A stretch of DNA of 64,000 nucleotides from Jeotgalibacillus sp. R-1-5s-1 (lineage in GTDB: Bacteria; Bacillota; Bacilli; Bacillales; Jeotgalibacillaceae). Shown here piece after piece: positions 1 to 9,720 of this stretch. The DNA is taken from the NCBI RefSeq assembly GCF_004405105.1, contig NZ_SORW01000024.1, positions 27,069 to 91,068 of the forward strand, given 5' to 3'. How positions within the stretch are numbered: the stretch's first letter is position 1; each line of letters starts with the position of its first letter. A program made the translations under genes and the position numbers. The notes beneath the pieces were generated by a model. The model made no database searches. It saw nothing but the letters and a program-made list of their open reading frames with translations, and was not told where the DNA came from.

Positions 1-162
1 GAGATGAAAAAACAGCATCCATGCGGCACGAATCGCTGGAAAATCATCCGTATGGGCATGGATATCCGCATCAAATGTGAAGGCTGCTCCCACAGCGTCA
101 TGATCCCGCGGAAAGAATTCTCCCGTAAAATGAAGAAAGTACTTGTGAAACATGAAGAATAA
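1..162 (+). CDS. yyzM: DUF951 family protein, 3' end (YyzM-like)
   Basis: The reading frame is open from the first base and stops at 160-162, so only the last 53 residues are present and the start lies outside the window. The visible part has a Cys-rich, basic composition (HPCGTNRWK, then CEGCSHSV) that fits the small DUF951 family, whose members are about 65-70 residues. In B. subtilis the DUF951 gene yyzM lies directly upstream of the YchF GTPase gene, as here. The biochemical role is unknown; nucleic-acid or zinc binding is only suggested by the cysteines. Confidence 0.8.
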   Translation, partial: EMKKQHPCGTNRWKIIRMGMDIRIKCEGCSHSVMIPRKEFSRKMKKVLVKHEE

Positions 163-170
163 GAAAAGAA

Positions 171-200
171 GCTCTCTTTCGTGATGGAAGGGAGTTTTTT
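171..200 (+). terminator. Rho-independent terminator after the DUF951 gene
   Basis: CTCTCTTTC pairs imperfectly (with G-U) to GAAGGGAG, followed by TTTTTT. It lies 10 bases after the stop codon. Confidence 0.55.
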
Positions 201-256
201 CTGTCCGCGAATATGATATGAGTTCCTTGGAGCGAAGCGAGCGCAAGGGTTCTAAT

Positions 257-441
257 GTCGATAGGATCATCTTTTCTGTCAAAAGGAGAGCAGTTTCTGT
301 CAAAAGGAGAGCAGTTTCTGTTGATAGGTTGTCTGGCAGAGATTGAATGGTTGATAGCACGCCAATTCTTGTTGATAGGCCTTTGATTGATGTCGATCGA
401 ACCTCCGGATATGTTAAAAGCATCAAAGAATCTGTCGATCG
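257..441 (+). repeat. 21-bp-spaced GTYGATAG array (9 units)
   Basis: Copies of an 8-mer related to GTTGATAG / GTCGATCG / GTCAAAAG start at 257, 278, 299, 320, 350, 371, 392, 413 and 434. Every step is exactly 21 bp except one of 30 bp. The intervening 13 bases are not conserved, apart from units 2 and 3, which are near-identical. The array fills most of the gap between the DUF951 gene and ychF; the rest of this gap shows no gene. Confidence 0.75.
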
Positions 442-602
442 ACCCCCCGAATGCTGTACCATAATCTCCAAGACGAGATCCTGATACTGATTAAACCTAT
501 AAAAACAGGCACTCTTGTATTTAGCGCGCGGAATCTTTATAATTGTGTGAGGTTTGAAGTTGATACGTCACATGAAAATGTTTGAGATATGGAGTGAATA
601 AA

Positions 603-1703
603 ATGGCATTAACAGCAGGAATTGTAGGTCTTCCGAACGTCGGAAAATCTACGTTATTTAATGCAATAACAAAAGCGGGTGCAGAATCCGCCAACTACCC
701 TTTCTGTACAATTGATCCAAACGTAGGAATCGTAGAAGTACCAGACCCGCGTTTAAATAAGCTGACAGAGCTTGTACAGCCGAAAAAAACAGTTCCAACA
801 GCGTTTGAATTCACCGATATTGCAGGGATCGTAAAAGGTGCGAGCAAGGGTGAAGGACTCGGAAACAAGTTCCTTTCACACATCCGTGAAGTGGACGCGA
901 TCGTTCAGGTTGTCCGCTGCTTCTCTGATGACAACATTACGCACGTTTCCGGTAAAGTGGATCCGATTGATGATATCGAGGTCATCAATCTTGAACTGAT
1001 TTTAGCGGATCTTGAAGCCGTTGATAAGCGCATCGGCCGCGTCGGCAAGATGGCGAAACAGAAGGATAAAGAGGCGGTAGCTGAAATGGCGGTTCTTGAA
1101 AAGATCAAGGAAGCGCTTGAAAACAATCAGGCAGCCCGAACGGTTGAACTGACAGAAGAACAGGTGAAGATTGCGAAAGGGATGCACCTTCTGACAAGCA
1201 AGCCAATGCTTTACGCAGCGAATGTAGCAGAAGATGAAATCGCAGATCCTTCAAACAACGAATACGTAAAGCGTGTGCAGGAGTTTGCTGCTGAAGATAA
1301 CGCAGAAGTGATCATCGTTTGTGCAAAGATCGAAGAAGAGATCGCAGAGCTTGATGATGAGGAAAAAGCAATGTTCCTGCAGGAGCTTGGCATTGAAGAA
1401 TCAGGTCTTGATCAGTTGATCCGCGCAACGTATAACCTTCTTGGCCTTGCGACATACTTCACAGCAGGCGTTCAGGAAGTGCGTGCATGGACATTCCGCC
1501 ACGGGATGAAGGCGCCTCAGTGTGCCGGTGTCATTCACACGGACTTCGAACGTGGATTCATCCGTGCAGAAACGGTTTCTTATGATGACCTGATCAACTC
1601 AGGCGGCATGACACCAGCAAAAGAAGCCGGAAAAGTCCGTCTTGAAGGAAAAGAATACATCGTAAAAGACGGAGATGTCATTCACTTCCGTTTTAACGTG
1701 TAA
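603..1703 (+). CDS. ychF: Redox-regulated ATPase YchF / EngD
   Basis: A 366-residue Obg-family P-loop NTPase. The G1 loop GLPNVGKST is at residues 9-17 and the G3 region starts with DIAG near residue 72. The usual guanine-specifying NKxD is replaced by NVAE, which in this family goes with ATP preference. A coiled-coil region lies around residues 140-190 and a C-terminal TGS domain follows. YchF binds ribosomes and is linked to translation and oxidative-stress responses in other bacteria. The start at 603 is chosen because GGAGTG lies 8-13 bases upstream; an upstream in-frame start at 582 has no ribosome site. Its position ahead of rpsF matches B. subtilis. Full length, nothing missing. Confidence 0.96.
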   Translation: MALTAGIVGLPNVGKSTLFNAITKAGAESANYPFCTIDPNVGIVEVPDPRLNKLTELVQPKKTVPTAFEFTDIAGIVKGASKGEGLGNKFLSHIREVDAIVQVVRCFSDDNITHVSGKVDPIDDIEVINLELILADLEAVDKRIGRVGKMAKQKDKEAVAEMAVLEKIKEALENNQAARTVELTEEQVKIAKGMHLLTSKPMLYAANVAEDEIADPSNNEYVKRVQEFAAEDNAEVIIVCAKIEEEIAELDDEEKAMFLQELGIEESGLDQLIRATYNLLGLATYFTAGVQEVRAWTFRHGMKAPQCAGVIHTDFERGFIRAETVSYDDLINSGGMTPAKEAGKVRLEGKEYIVKDGDVIHFRFNV

Positions 1704-1782
1704 TACATTTAGAAGAGGTGTCTGGAGCGAATGGCACGGCCGCGGCAAGCGCCCGCCTTTCGCGGAGCTCACCGACTAAATA

Positions 1783-1828
1783 AAGAGACTGGAATAAGCT
1801 CAATCATGAGCGATTCCGGTCTCTTTTT
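1783..1828 (+). terminator. Rho-independent terminator after ychF
   Basis: A long stem with AGAGACTGGAAT pairing to ATTCCGGTCTCT, an inner GCTC/GAGC extension and a TTTTT tail. The 60 bases before it are GC-rich and repeat-like (GCCGCGG, GCCCGCC) and are not coding. Confidence 0.85.
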
Positions 1829-1879
1829 AGTATAGTAAGACACGTTTTCCAAAACATTGGGCAAACATCAAACACCACC

Positions 1880-1908
1880 TTGTACAACCAAACCAACTAT
1901 GATATACT
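1880..1908 (+). promoter_or_regulatory. Sigma-A promoter of the rpsF-ssb-rpsR operon
   Basis: TTGTAC at 1880-1885, a 17-bp spacer, then TATACT at 1903-1908. It lies about 85 bases upstream of rpsF. Confidence 0.7.
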
Positions 1909-1919
1909 TTTACCTTGTG

Positions 1920-1990
1920 AGTAATAGATAGAGTTATTACTTCTTGTCTTCTGGAAGCAGAAGGCCGCATAGACCATAAGGAGGTGAATA
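1920..1990 (+). promoter_or_regulatory. rpsF leader, candidate S6:S18 autoregulatory RNA
   Basis: The transcribed leader holds a short hairpin (CTTCTG, loop GAAG, CAGAAG) followed by GGCCGCATAGACC, just before the AAGGAGGTG ribosome site. In many bacteria the S6:S18 complex represses this operon through a leader RNA with a CCG element. Position and content are compatible, but I did not align it to the known motif. Confidence 0.35.
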
Positions 1991-1993
1991 CCG

Positions 1994-2284
1994 ATGAGAA
2001 AGTACGAAATCATGTACATTGTCCGTCCAGACGTTGATGAGGATCAGAAGAAAGCTGTAACTGAGCGTTTCGAAAACATCCTTACAACAAACGGAGCGGA
2101 GATCATCGAGTCAAAAGAGTGGGGTAAGCGTCGTTTCGCTTACGAAATCAACGATTATCGCGAAGGTTTCTACCAGATCGTGAAGTTGAACTCAGGTTCT
2201 GAGGCTATCAACGAATTCGATCGTCTGGCTAAAATCAGCGAAGATATCGTCCGCCACATGACAATCCGTGAAGACGAAAAGTAA
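1994..2284 (+). CDS. rpsF: 30S ribosomal protein S6
   Basis: A 96-residue protein beginning [13 protein letters not shown], the typical S6 N-terminus, with the characteristic [10 protein letters not shown] segment near residues 43-52 and RHMTIRE near the end. S6 forms a heterodimer with S18 on the platform of the 30S subunit. A strong AAGGAGGTG site precedes the ATG at 1994. It is the first gene of an S6-SSB-S18 operon: ssb follows after about 75 bases and rpsR after that. Length is normal for the family. Confidence 0.98.
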   Translation: MRKYEIMYIVRPDVDEDQKKAVTERFENILTTNGAEIIESKEWGKRRFAYEINDYREGFYQIVKLNSGSEAINEFDRLAKISEDIVRHMTIREDEK

Positions 2285-2360
2285 TTTTTACCGATAGAGC
2301 AGTACCCCATGCAAAAGCCGGTGTAAGCCTGCTGATGCAAAGACAAAGGAGCTGGTTCTG

Positions 2361-2870
2361 ATGATGAATCGAGTCGTATTAGTCGGTCGGTTAACAAAGG
2401 ATCCGGATCTGCGTTATACACCAAGTGGTGCCGCTGTAGCCACGTTCACGCTTGCTGTTAATCGTGCTTTCACGAATCAGCAGGGTGACCGTGAAGCGGA
2501 TTTCATCAACTGTGTCGTATGGCGCCGACCAGCCGAAAACGTGGCAAACTTCCTCAAAAAGGGCAGTCTTGCAGGCGTTGACGGACGGATTCAGACACGA
2601 AGCTATGATAACCAGGAAGGAAAACGCGTATACGTAACAGAAGTTGTTGCCGAAAGTGTGCAATTCCTTGAGCCGAAAAATGCTTCCGGCGGTCAATCCG
2701 GCGGAGGATATGGAAGCAACCAGGGTTATCAGGACAATAATAACTTCGGTCAGCAGCCGCGCGACAATCAGAGCAACCAGAATAACCAGAACTACACAAG
2801 AGTGGACAAGGACCCATTCTCAAATGACGGTCAGCAGATCGACATTTCAGATGATGATCTGCCATTCTAA
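2361..2870 (+). CDS. ssb: Single-stranded DNA-binding protein SsbA
   Basis: A 169-residue SSB. The N-terminal OB-fold (residues 1-105) starts [19 protein letters not shown] and contains [10 protein letters not shown] Gly/Asn/Gln-rich flexible linker follows (about residues 108-150). The acidic C-terminal tail ends DISDDDLPF, the partner-docking tip that recruits replication and repair proteins. AAAGGAGC lies upstream. Either of two adjacent ATG codons could initiate; the first is used by analogy with B. subtilis SsbA, which also has one residue before NRVVLVG. It is the replication SSB of the cell, between rpsF and rpsR as in other Bacillales. Confidence 0.98.
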   Translation: MMNRVVLVGRLTKDPDLRYTPSGAAVATFTLAVNRAFTNQQGDREADFINCVVWRRPAENVANFLKKGSLAGVDGRIQTRSYDNQEGKRVYVTEVVAESVQFLEPKNASGGQSGGGYGSNQGYQDNNNFGQQPRDNQSNQNNQNYTRVDKDPFSNDGQQIDISDDDLPF

Positions 2871-2914
2871 GGTGTAACTTATTATAAAATCTAAAAAAGA
2901 AGGAGGGGAATCCC

Positions 2915-3151
2915 ATGGCAGGAGGACGCAGAGGCGGTCGTCGTCGTAAAAAGGTGTGCTACTTTACTTCAAACGGTATTACACACATCGATTATAAAGA
3001 CGTAGATCTACTAAGAAAGTTTATCTCAGAGCGTGGAAAAATTCTTCCACGTCGTGTGACTGGAACAAGCGCGAAGTATCAGCGTATGTTAACAATTGCA
3101 ATCAAACGTTCACGTACAATGGCATTACTACCATTCGTATCTGGTGAATAA
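2915..3151 (+). CDS. rpsR: 30S ribosomal protein S18
   Basis: A 78-residue basic protein with the Arg-rich N-terminus [15 protein letters not shown], followed by [20 protein letters not shown] and a C-terminal region containing [11 protein letters not shown], all typical of S18. A very strong AGAAGGAGGGG site precedes the ATG. It is the last gene of the operon, followed at once by a terminator with a UUCG loop. The single N-terminal Cys (KKVCYF) without further zinc-ligand cysteines suggests the zinc-free form of S18. Confidence 0.98.
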   Translation: MAGGRRGGRRRKKVCYFTSNGITHIDYKDVDLLRKFISERGKILPRRVTGTSAKYQRMLTIAIKRSRTMALLPFVSGE

Positions 3152-3155
3152 TAAA

Positions 3156-3188
3156 AAGGACTGACTCTTCGCTGAGTCAGTCTTTTTT
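3156..3188 (+). terminator. Rho-independent terminator after rpsR
   Basis: GGACTGACTC and GAGTCAGTC pair around TTCGCT, followed by TTTTTT. The 115 bases beyond it include GC-rich sequence resembling the edge of the long intergenic repeat seen at 32941 (CTTTGTCTAGCTGCGG on the minus strand). Confidence 0.9.
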
Positions 3189-3303
3189 ATTGTTGTATTA
3201 TATATGAACCGTGCAAGAATACTCCCTATTCTTCTTTGTTGAGGGGACGGGACCCTGCCCACCGCAGCTAGACAAAGGAAAGGGAGGGGGGTTCAAACAA
3301 GTT

Positions 3304-3642
3304 TCATGACACTTTTACCCCTTCAATTTCCTCCATACACTGCCTGATTAATTCCTGTGATAAAAATCGATCATATGTAAAAGACTTCGGATTCTGCCAA
3401 AGTTTCTTAAAAACGCATTGAATCACTTCTTCTGTTAAAGCGGGATCCTTCGTTTTTCCATAGACAACCTTCCACAGCAGAGCAACATATCGATCGTAAA
3501 GCTGACTTAATGCATCCTGGTTACCGGCGGATAGCTCTGCAAACAGAATATGGTCATGGTGTCGAATGAATGATCCCTCCTTTTTATTACGTACTCTGAA
3601 ATTTCCCTCTTTTATATGATATAAAACGTAGTGTAAAGACAC
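3304..3642 (-). CDS. Sigma-70 region-2-like orphan protein
   Basis: A protein of up to 112 residues. Its middle resembles region 2 of ECF sigma factors (AGNQDALSQLYDRYVALLW, then a Q-x-VFKKLW segment), but region 4, which would bind the -35 element, is absent. It cannot act as a normal sigma factor on its own; it may be a regulator, an anti-sigma partner or a decayed gene. The start is uncertain. A near-perfect AAGGAGGG site (minus strand, around 3575-3582) is followed 7 bases later by an in-frame ATT at 3567, giving about 87 residues. The upstream GTG at 3642 has a weak site. It is divergent from the chemoreceptor gene. Confidence 0.55.
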   Translation of the reverse strand: MSLHYVLYHIKEGNFRVRNKKEGSFIRHHDHILFAELSAGNQDALSQLYDRYVALLWKVVYGKTKDPALTEEVIQCVFKKLWQNPKSFTYDRFLSQELIRQCMEEIEGVKVS

Positions 3643-3672
3643 CTTTTATGAAAAAAATTAAATTTTATTGTA

Positions 3673-3790
3673 AAAAGGGTTTAAGTTTCAGATCTGATTT
3701 CTTTTTATATAAAAATTTTTTAATAAATAAGTATTTAGAACTATAAAAAACTTAAATTAACCCTTTAGATTTTCCGCTATGATCCGATGT
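3673..3790. promoter_or_regulatory. Divergent promoter region with imperfect inverted repeat
   Basis: AAAAGGGTTTAAGTTT near 3675 and AAACTTAAATTAACCCTTT near 3748 are imperfect inverted copies in a very AT-rich gap between the sigma-like gene (minus) and the chemoreceptor gene (plus). CCGATGT near 3785 resembles a SigD -10 element (CCGATAT), as expected for motility genes, but no clear -35 at the right distance was found. Confidence 0.3.
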
Positions 3791-3862
3791 ATGTAGTAGA
3801 CAGTCATGACTTACTAACTACTTTAAGTGTGTACTGATTACTTACACCACGGGGTGAACGGA

Positions 3863-5893
3863 ATGAAAAAACATTTGCAATCTATACGAATGAAACTGAT
3901 TTTAACAACTTCGGTTGTATTAATCACATCATTCGTAGTGCTATTGGGATTAACAAGCTGGCAGCTGCTTGACCGAACTCAGGAAAACGTTCTCTCTCAG
4001 GCTGAAGGAATTGCGGGAGAATTAAACAATACAGTAGAAACATTTTTAGACCAGTATGGACGGAGTATTGAACAGGTGGCATCAACCACAACAGCAATTG
4101 AGTATGTTGAGTCCTCTTTGGAGGATGGAGATGCGGCATCGCCTGGTGAACTTGAATCATTGCTGGAAGAATATTTAGGTATTTATTCTGATCCGTCTTC
4201 TATTTACGTAGCGGCGGATAATGGGTCTCTCCTCATTTCGCCGTTTGTGGATCTGCCGGCGGATTTTGATGCGACAACACGTGACTGGTACATTAATTCA
4301 GCGGCAGCACCTGATGAAGTGTTATGGAGTGAGCCTTATATTGATGAAGCAACAGGAGAATACGTGATTACAGCCTCTAAAGGGATCCAGAGCGGCGGAC
4401 AGGTGATTGGGGTTGTTGGTGTAGACGTAAAGCTTGGGGATTTGACAACTAAGCTTGGAGAAGCGCAAATCGGTTACGGAGGTTTTCCATTTGTTTTGTC
4501 TTCTCAGGGGATTGCACTCGTTCATCCAACGTTTGAGGGTGAAAGTCTGATGGACTATGACTTTATTCAGGACGTATACAGTGATGAGGATGGAACCGGT
4601 TCAATTGAGTATAATTTAGAAGGCTCAGAAAAGCTGCTCGTTTACTCAACTTCCGCCAACACAGGATGGAAGGTCGGGGTTGCTTTTGACCAGAACGATA
4701 TTGCTGCTGAATCGCAGTCTATTTTACTGCTGTTAATCGCCATTGGGGTTGGAACCCTGATTGTGGCTGCGGTCATTATGTCGATTGTGGCAGGACGTTT
4801 CTCAAAACCGATCGTGCGTTTAAATGAAGCGGTGCGTCAGGTGGCAAATGGAGATCTGAGTGTCAAATCAGATGTAAACTCGAAGGATGAAATCGGGGAT
4901 CTGTCCCACCAGTTTAATCTGATGGTTGATCATATGAACGACATCATTTCAACGGTTAAAACATCTGTTGATGAGGTGCGCGGTTCTGCAGAAGGCTTGA
5001 GTGCTGTAGCAGAAGAAACGAATGCGTCCAGTGAGCAGGTGGCAAGTGCTGTCAGTGATATTGCAGACGGTGCAACCCAGTCCGCTGAGGAAGCAGATGA
5101 AGCAAACCGCCAGTCTTCACGTCTGAGTGATCAGATTAACACGATTTCAGAGCAGTCGAGACAGATGTCTGAAGTGGCGAGTGAAGCCGGTGAAGTGAAT
5201 CAGAATGGACTGAACCAGATGAAGCAGCTGAAGGATTATCACGAATCATCGTCAGGCTTTATTCTGTCTATGGAAAGTGTCATTAAAGATCTTGAGCAGA
5301 AGGTTCAGACGATCGAAAGCGTGATGTCGACAATTACAGACATTTCATCCCAGACGAATCTTCTTGCACTGAATGCTTCTATTGAAGCGGCGCGTGCGGG
5401 AGAGCACGGAAAAGGGTTTGCTGTTGTAGCGGATGAAGTCCGTAAGCTTGCTGAACAGTCTGTACGTGCCACTGATGAAGTAAAGCAGACGATCGTAGAT
5501 ATTCAGGACAGCTCTAAGCGTGCCGTGTCAGAAATGGGACGCACGAAAGAAACCTTCGACAGCCAGTCTGAGGTTGTGGAGAAGACGAATGAAATCTTCA
5601 TGCGCATGTCTGACTTTATGAGCACAATGGAAACGTCGATTCTTGCTGTTTATCGTGAAATCGAAGATGTCTCTTCAAGCAAGGAAGTCGTGACGCGTGT
5701 CATTCAGGAAATGGCTGCGATGTCTGAGGAAACGGCCGCTTCCTGTCAGCAGGTTGCCGCTTCAACGGATGAGCAGGTGCGCGCGATCCAGACAGTGACA
5801 GAATCAGCAGAACGCTTAAGTGAATTAAGTGATGATCTCCTGCAGGCTGTAAATCGTTTTCAGCTTGCGGAAGATAAAAGTGAATTGAATTAA
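3863..5893 (+). CDS. Methyl-accepting chemotaxis protein with dCACHE sensor
   Basis: A 676-residue chemoreceptor. One membrane segment at about residues 12-34 is followed by an extracellular double-CACHE sensor (about 40-275, with the RDWY and WSEPYID ligand-pocket motifs). A second membrane segment at about 285-310 ([20 protein letters not shown]), a HAMP linker ([20 protein letters not shown]) and a long cytoplasmic signalling coiled coil come next. The hairpin tip carries the conserved [20 protein letters not shown] sequence that binds CheA/CheW. CACHE receptors of this kind often sense amino acids or carboxylates; the ligand is not predictable. The start at 3863 follows GGGGTGA; an upstream in-frame start at 3827 lacks a site. 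It is monocistronic, flanked by its own terminator. Confidence 0.93.
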   Translation: MKKHLQSIRMKLILTTSVVLITSFVVLLGLTSWQLLDRTQENVLSQAEGIAGELNNTVETFLDQYGRSIEQVASTTTAIEYVESSLEDGDAASPGELESLLEEYLGIYSDPSSIYVAADNGSLLISPFVDLPADFDATTRDWYINSAAAPDEVLWSEPYIDEATGEYVITASKGIQSGGQVIGVVGVDVKLGDLTTKLGEAQIGYGGFPFVLSSQGIALVHPTFEGESLMDYDFIQDVYSDEDGTGSIEYNLEGSEKLLVYSTSANTGWKVGVAFDQNDIAAESQSILLLLIAIGVGTLIVAAVIMSIVAGRFSKPIVRLNEAVRQVANGDLSVKSDVNSKDEIGDLSHQFNLMVDHMNDIISTVKTSVDEVRGSAEGLSAVAEETNASSEQVASAVSDIADGATQSAEEADEANRQSSRLSDQINTISEQSRQMSEVASEAGEVNQNGLNQMKQLKDYHESSSGFILSMESVIKDLEQKVQTIESVMSTITDISSQTNLLALNASIEAARAGEHGKGFAVVADEVRKLAEQSVRATDEVKQTIVDIQDSSKRAVSEMGRTKETFDSQSEVVEKTNEIFMRMSDFMSTMETSILAVYREIEDVSSSKEVVTRVIQEMAAMSEETAASCQQVAASTDEQVRAIQTVTESAERLSELSDDLLQAVNRFQLAEDKSELN

Positions 5894-5905
5894 CAGACGT
5901 TTGTG

Positions 5906-5946
5906 AAGCCGGGGCTGCTCTTTTAAGAGCGGTTCCGGCTTTTTTA
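5906..5946 (+). terminator. Terminator after the chemoreceptor gene
   Basis: AAGCCGG...CCGGCTT with an inner GCTCTTTTAAGAGC palindrome and a TTTTTT tail. The following 200 bases up to yybS show no gene or repeat. Confidence 0.9.
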
Positions 5947-6148
5947 TTTTGGGTGATTCAGGGTCCCGCTTTAGGGCGGCAGATCAAGTGCAGAAATCTT
6001 TTTAAAAGCGAAATAACACAAAAACGTGAACGGAAAATGGAAGGAAAATTCATTTCGGGATGGGTGCGGGTTGAATGGAGACCGTTAGACGGATAGAATG
6101 TACATGAACCAATGATCATGGAACGGATTTTAAATAGAGGGTGAACTA

Positions 6149-7081
6149 ATGGATAGACAGTCTACATTGAGACTAACTGAAGGTGCGATTCTGACAGCGT
6201 TTTTTGCTGTACTGTTACTCATAACCGTTTATGTGCCGGTGATTTCGATCATTACGGCGTTCTTTTTAATATTGCCGTTTTTAATTTATAGTGCTAAATA
6301 TTCAATAAAAGCATCACTGATCATGGTTGGTGCGGCGATTGGTGTGTCTGCAATTATTGGAGGGATTTTTTCGATTCCTGCAGCGGTTGCCTATGGAACG
6401 ACCGGGATCGCGATGGGCTGGATGGTTCAGCAGAAAAAAAGTAAATTAACGATTTTGCTCATTTCATCACTGGTCTTTTTAGTAAATGTTGTTGTGCAGT
6501 ATGCGATCTCTATTGTCGTGTTTGAGATCAACGTGATTGAAGAGTTTTTTACGATCATGACAGAATCATTTAATCAGTCTGTGACGATGTTCAATAATGC
6601 CGGGGTAGACACGGAGCAGGTGCAGGAAGTCTGGTCACAGAACATGATGATGATCGAGCTCTTGCTGCCGACGCTGCTTGTCTTCAGTGTCGCTGTTTTA
6701 ATGTGGATTACGATCGCCGTTAACTTTCCAATCGCGAAGAGACTGAAGGTTGATGTGCCGGTTTTTACTCCGTTTCGCGAGCTGACTTTGCCGAAAAGCG
6801 TGATCTGGTATTACCTGATTGTGCTGTTAACAGCATTGATCGGTGCGCCGGAGGAAGGGACGATGTTTGCTTATTCGATTATCAACCTGCAGATTGCGCT
6901 TGAATTGCTGATGATTTTGCAGGGGCTGTCGTTTATCCAGTTTTACGGGCATCATAAAAACTGGAGTAAAGGGCTTATGGTTCTTGTGACGATTCTGGGA
7001 ATATTAATCAATCCATTAACCCGCATTTTAGGTATAATAGACTTAGGCTTTGATTTACGAAAGCGAATGTCCGGAAAGTGA
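6149..7081 (+). CDS. yybS: YybS family (DUF2232) integral membrane protein
   Basis: A 310-residue polytopic membrane protein with about eight hydrophobic segments, starting at residues 12-50 with a double helix, then 55-90, 100-125, 165-190 and three near the C-terminus. This matches the DUF2232/YybS family, which is distantly related to ECF-transporter S components. Substrate and role are unknown. The gene stands directly upstream of gdpP and rplI, as in B. subtilis (yybS-yybT-rplI), so it is likely co-transcribed with the cyclic-di-AMP phosphodiesterase. The ribosome site is GAGGGTGA, 7 bases before the ATG. Confidence 0.9.
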   Translation: MDRQSTLRLTEGAILTAFFAVLLLITVYVPVISIITAFFLILPFLIYSAKYSIKASLIMVGAAIGVSAIIGGIFSIPAAVAYGTTGIAMGWMVQQKKSKLTILLISSLVFLVNVVVQYAISIVVFEINVIEEFFTIMTESFNQSVTMFNNAGVDTEQVQEVWSQNMMMIELLLPTLLVFSVAVLMWITIAVNFPIAKRLKVDVPVFTPFRELTLPKSVIWYYLIVLLTALIGAPEEGTMFAYSIINLQIALELLMILQGLSFIQFYGHHKNWSKGLMVLVTILGILINPLTRILGIIDLGFDLRKRMSGK

Positions 7082-7164
7082 TATCAGGTAACCTTTTACA
7101 CTGATATCAGATAAGATAATTTATACAGAATGCAAACGGTTCAACCGTTTTGGGAGCTGAAAGC

Positions 7165-9144
7165 ATGCCAACTTATTTTCAACACCGGGTTTTGCGCAGA
7201 CTGCTGATCGGCGTGACGGTGATTCTCGCCCTGATTCTTGCAGGCCTTGCCATCTATAACTGGATCATCGCATTCTTTGCGGCAGCAGTGGCTGCTCCTT
7301 TTTTGTGGTTCGCTTTTGTATACGAAAAGCGGTTTTTTCTTGATACAGAGCAGTATATATCCACCCTTTCCTACCGGGTCAAAAAAGTAGGGGAAGAAGC
7401 GCTGATGGAGATGCCGGTTGGAATTCTTCTTTATAACGATGATTTCTTTGTGGAGTGGTCGAACCCTTATTTGTCCGCTTTTATTGAAGATGGACCGATG
7501 ATTGGCCGTTCGCTTTACGATGTAGCGGATGTACTTGTGCCGGTCATTAAAAAGGACGGCAGCTCAGAGGAAACCGTATCCTGGCAGGGACGAATTTTCA
7601 GAGTCGTTCACCGTCAGGAAGAAAAACTGCTATACTTCTTTGATGTGACGGAACAGTCAGAGGTGGAGGAGCAGTACGAAGCGGATCGCACTGTGCTGTC
7701 TGTCATTTTCCTCGATAACTATGATGAGCTGACACAGGGCATGGATGATTCCGCCCGCAGTAATATTAATAGTGTGGTCACAACCCTGTTAAATCAATGG
7801 GCGAACCAGCACGAGATTTATGTAAAAAGAATTTCATCAGACCGCTTTTTAGCTGTGATGAATGAACGCATTTTACGTGATCTGGAGCAGGAGAAATTCA
7901 CGATTTTAGATACGATCCGCGAGACGACGGCAAAACAGAATGTCCCGCTGACGCTCAGTATTGGTGTGGGCTCCGGAGCGGAAACCCTACCTGAACTTGG
8001 TCAGCAGGCGCAGTCGAGCCTTGATCTTGCCCTGGGCCGCGGTGGTGACCAGGTTGTCATTAATCAGGCAAACGGTAAAGTAAAGTTTTTCGGCGGGAAA
8101 ACCAACCCGATTGAAAAGCGGACCCGTGTCCGCGCACGCGTGATTTCCCATGCGCTGCGTGAACTGATCATCCGCAGTGATAAAGTGATTGTCATGGGCC
8201 ATAAACGCCCGGATATGGATGCAGTCGGAGCGGCGATCGGCATCCGGAAAATTGCTCAGATGAATCAGCGGGAAGGCTTTGTGGCGCTCGATTTTTCTGA
8301 AATCGACAGCGGTGTAACGCGTCTCGTCGAAGAGATTAAAACGAAACCTGACTTATATTCTCATATCATTACACCGGAAGAAGCGATGGAGATGGTAACA
8401 GAGGATACGCTGTTAGTCGTCGTGGATACACATAAGCCGAGTCTTGTAATAGATGAACGTTTATTAAATAAGGCTGAAAAAGTAGTTGTCATTGACCATC
8501 ACCGGAGAGGCGAGGAGTTTATTGAAAACCCATTGCTCGTTTATATGGAGCCATACGCTTCCTCTACAGCTGAACTCGTGACAGAGCTTTTGGATTATCA
8601 GCCTAAACACGAAAAAATCACAATGCTTGAAGCAACCGCACTTCTTGCTGGTATAATAGTGGATACAAAAAGTTTTACGATGAGAACCGGATCGCGAACA
8701 TTTGATGCGGCTTCCTACCTCAGAACGCTCGGTGCTGATACGATTTTAGTGCAGCAATTCCTGCGTGAGGATGTCACCACGTATGTGGAACGTGCACGTT
8801 TAGTGGAAACCGTGACGTTTTATAAACATGGAATGGCGATTGCCTTTGGCGAAGATGACCGGATTCATGACCCTGTCATTATTGCACAGGCAGCAGATAC
8901 GCTTTTATCCATGGAGGATGTGGCAGCGTCCTTTGTTGTGGCATTCCGGGATGAGAACGTAGTCGGCATCAGTGCCCGTTCACTCGGCACTGTCAATGTC
9001 CAGCTGATCATGGAAAAGCTCAATGGAGGCGGTCACTTAACGAATGCCGCCACACAGCTGAAAGGGATCAGCATTGATGAGGCTGTTGAACAGCTCAAAC
9101 AGGCGATCAATGAACACATCGAAGGAGGAACTGAAGAATCATGA
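7165..9144 (+). CDS. gdpP: Cyclic-di-AMP phosphodiesterase GdpP (YybT)
   Basis: A 659-residue protein with two N-terminal membrane helices (about residues 8-55), a PAS-like sensor (about 85-150) and a degenerate GGDEF domain (about 170-300, without a canonical GGDEF motif). The catalytic DHH/DHHA1 half shows metal-binding motifs [28 protein letters not shown] and GGGHLTNAA. It hydrolyses c-di-AMP to pApA and so controls potassium and osmolyte uptake and cell-wall stress. The start at 7165 is preferred because GGGAG lies 9 bases upstream; the in-frame TTG at 7150 has no site. The stop overlaps the rplI start (ATGA), indicating translational coupling. Confidence 0.96.
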   Translation: MPTYFQHRVLRRLLIGVTVILALILAGLAIYNWIIAFFAAAVAAPFLWFAFVYEKRFFLDTEQYISTLSYRVKKVGEEALMEMPVGILLYNDDFFVEWSNPYLSAFIEDGPMIGRSLYDVADVLVPVIKKDGSSEETVSWQGRIFRVVHRQEEKLLYFFDVTEQSEVEEQYEADRTVLSVIFLDNYDELTQGMDDSARSNINSVVTTLLNQWANQHEIYVKRISSDRFLAVMNERILRDLEQEKFTILDTIRETTAKQNVPLTLSIGVGSGAETLPELGQQAQSSLDLALGRGGDQVVINQANGKVKFFGGKTNPIEKRTRVRARVISHALRELIIRSDKVIVMGHKRPDMDAVGAAIGIRKIAQMNQREGFVALDFSEIDSGVTRLVEEIKTKPDLYSHIITPEEAMEMVTEDTLLVVVDTHKPSLVIDERLLNKAEKVVVIDHHRRGEEFIENPLLVYMEPYASSTAELVTELLDYQPKHEKITMLEATALLAGIIVDTKSFTMRTGSRTFDAASYLRTLGADTILVQQFLREDVTTYVERARLVETVTFYKHGMAIAFGEDDRIHDPVIIAQAADTLLSMEDVAASFVVAFRDENVVGISARSLGTVNVQLIMEKLNGGGHLTNAATQLKGISIDEAVEQLKQAINEHIEGGTEES

Positions 9145-9587
9145 AAGTTATTTTCTTAAAAGATGTTAAAGGTAAAGGTAAAAAAGGCGAAGTGAAAAAT
9201 GTAGCAGACGGCTACGCACACAACTTTCTCCTGAAAAATAATCTGGCTGTTGAAGCCAACAATGCGAACCTGAGCCAGGTCAGCGCACAGAAGAAAAAGC
9301 AGGAAAAAGAGGCGCAGCAGGAGCTTGAAGAAGCGAAAAAGCTGAAGGAAACAGTGGAAGCCTTAACCGTTGAATTAAAAGCCAAATCAGGAGAGGGCGG
9401 CCGTCTGTTCGGCTCCATCACATCCAAGCAAATCGCTGAAGAGCTGAAAAAGCGTCATAATATTAAAGTCGACAAGCGCAAAATTGAAATGGACGATGCG
9501 ATCCGTTCTCTCGGTTACACAAACGTGCCTGTTAAACTGCACAACGAAGTGACAGCAACGCTTAAGGTACACGTAACAGAAGAATAA
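9141..9587 (+). CDS. rplI: 50S ribosomal protein L9
   Basis: A 148-residue L9 with the N-terminal rRNA-binding domain ([17 protein letters not shown], then [11 protein letters not shown]), a long connecting alpha helix rich in Lys/Glu/Gln (about residues 42-75), and the C-terminal domain with GRLFGSIT and DKRKIEM. The ATG overlaps the gdpP stop by four bases. GGAGGAACTGAAGAATC lies ahead, inside gdpP. The yybS-gdpP-rplI arrangement is typical of Bacillales. Confidence 0.98.
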   Translation: MKVIFLKDVKGKGKKGEVKNVADGYAHNFLLKNNLAVEANNANLSQVSAQKKKQEKEAQQELEEAKKLKETVEALTVELKAKSGEGGRLFGSITSKQIAEELKKRHNIKVDKRKIEMDDAIRSLGYTNVPVKLHNEVTATLKVHVTEE

Positions 9588-9655
9588 AACCTGACCGGAA
9601 ATCGGATTCAGCCAATATTTTTAAGCAAACGGCGAACCGATTTCGTGCTATACTT

Positions 9656-9690
9656 AAAAAAATGTGATCATTTGAGATCACATTTTTTTT
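9656..9690 (+). terminator. Terminator between rplI and dnaC
   Basis: AAAAATGTGATC and GATCACATTTTTTTT pair around ATTTGA; bidirectional in appearance. A weaker stem AAATCGG/CCGATTT (9599-9643) lies just before it. Confidence 0.9.
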
Positions 9691-9720
9691 CGATCAAAAT
9701 CTTTCGGGAGGGATCCAGCT

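Noticed and set aside
3740..3795. SigD promoter for the chemoreceptor gene
   Set aside because: CCGATGT and CCGCTAT resemble the -10 element, but no TAAA-type -35 falls at 14-16 bases from either; kept only as a note.
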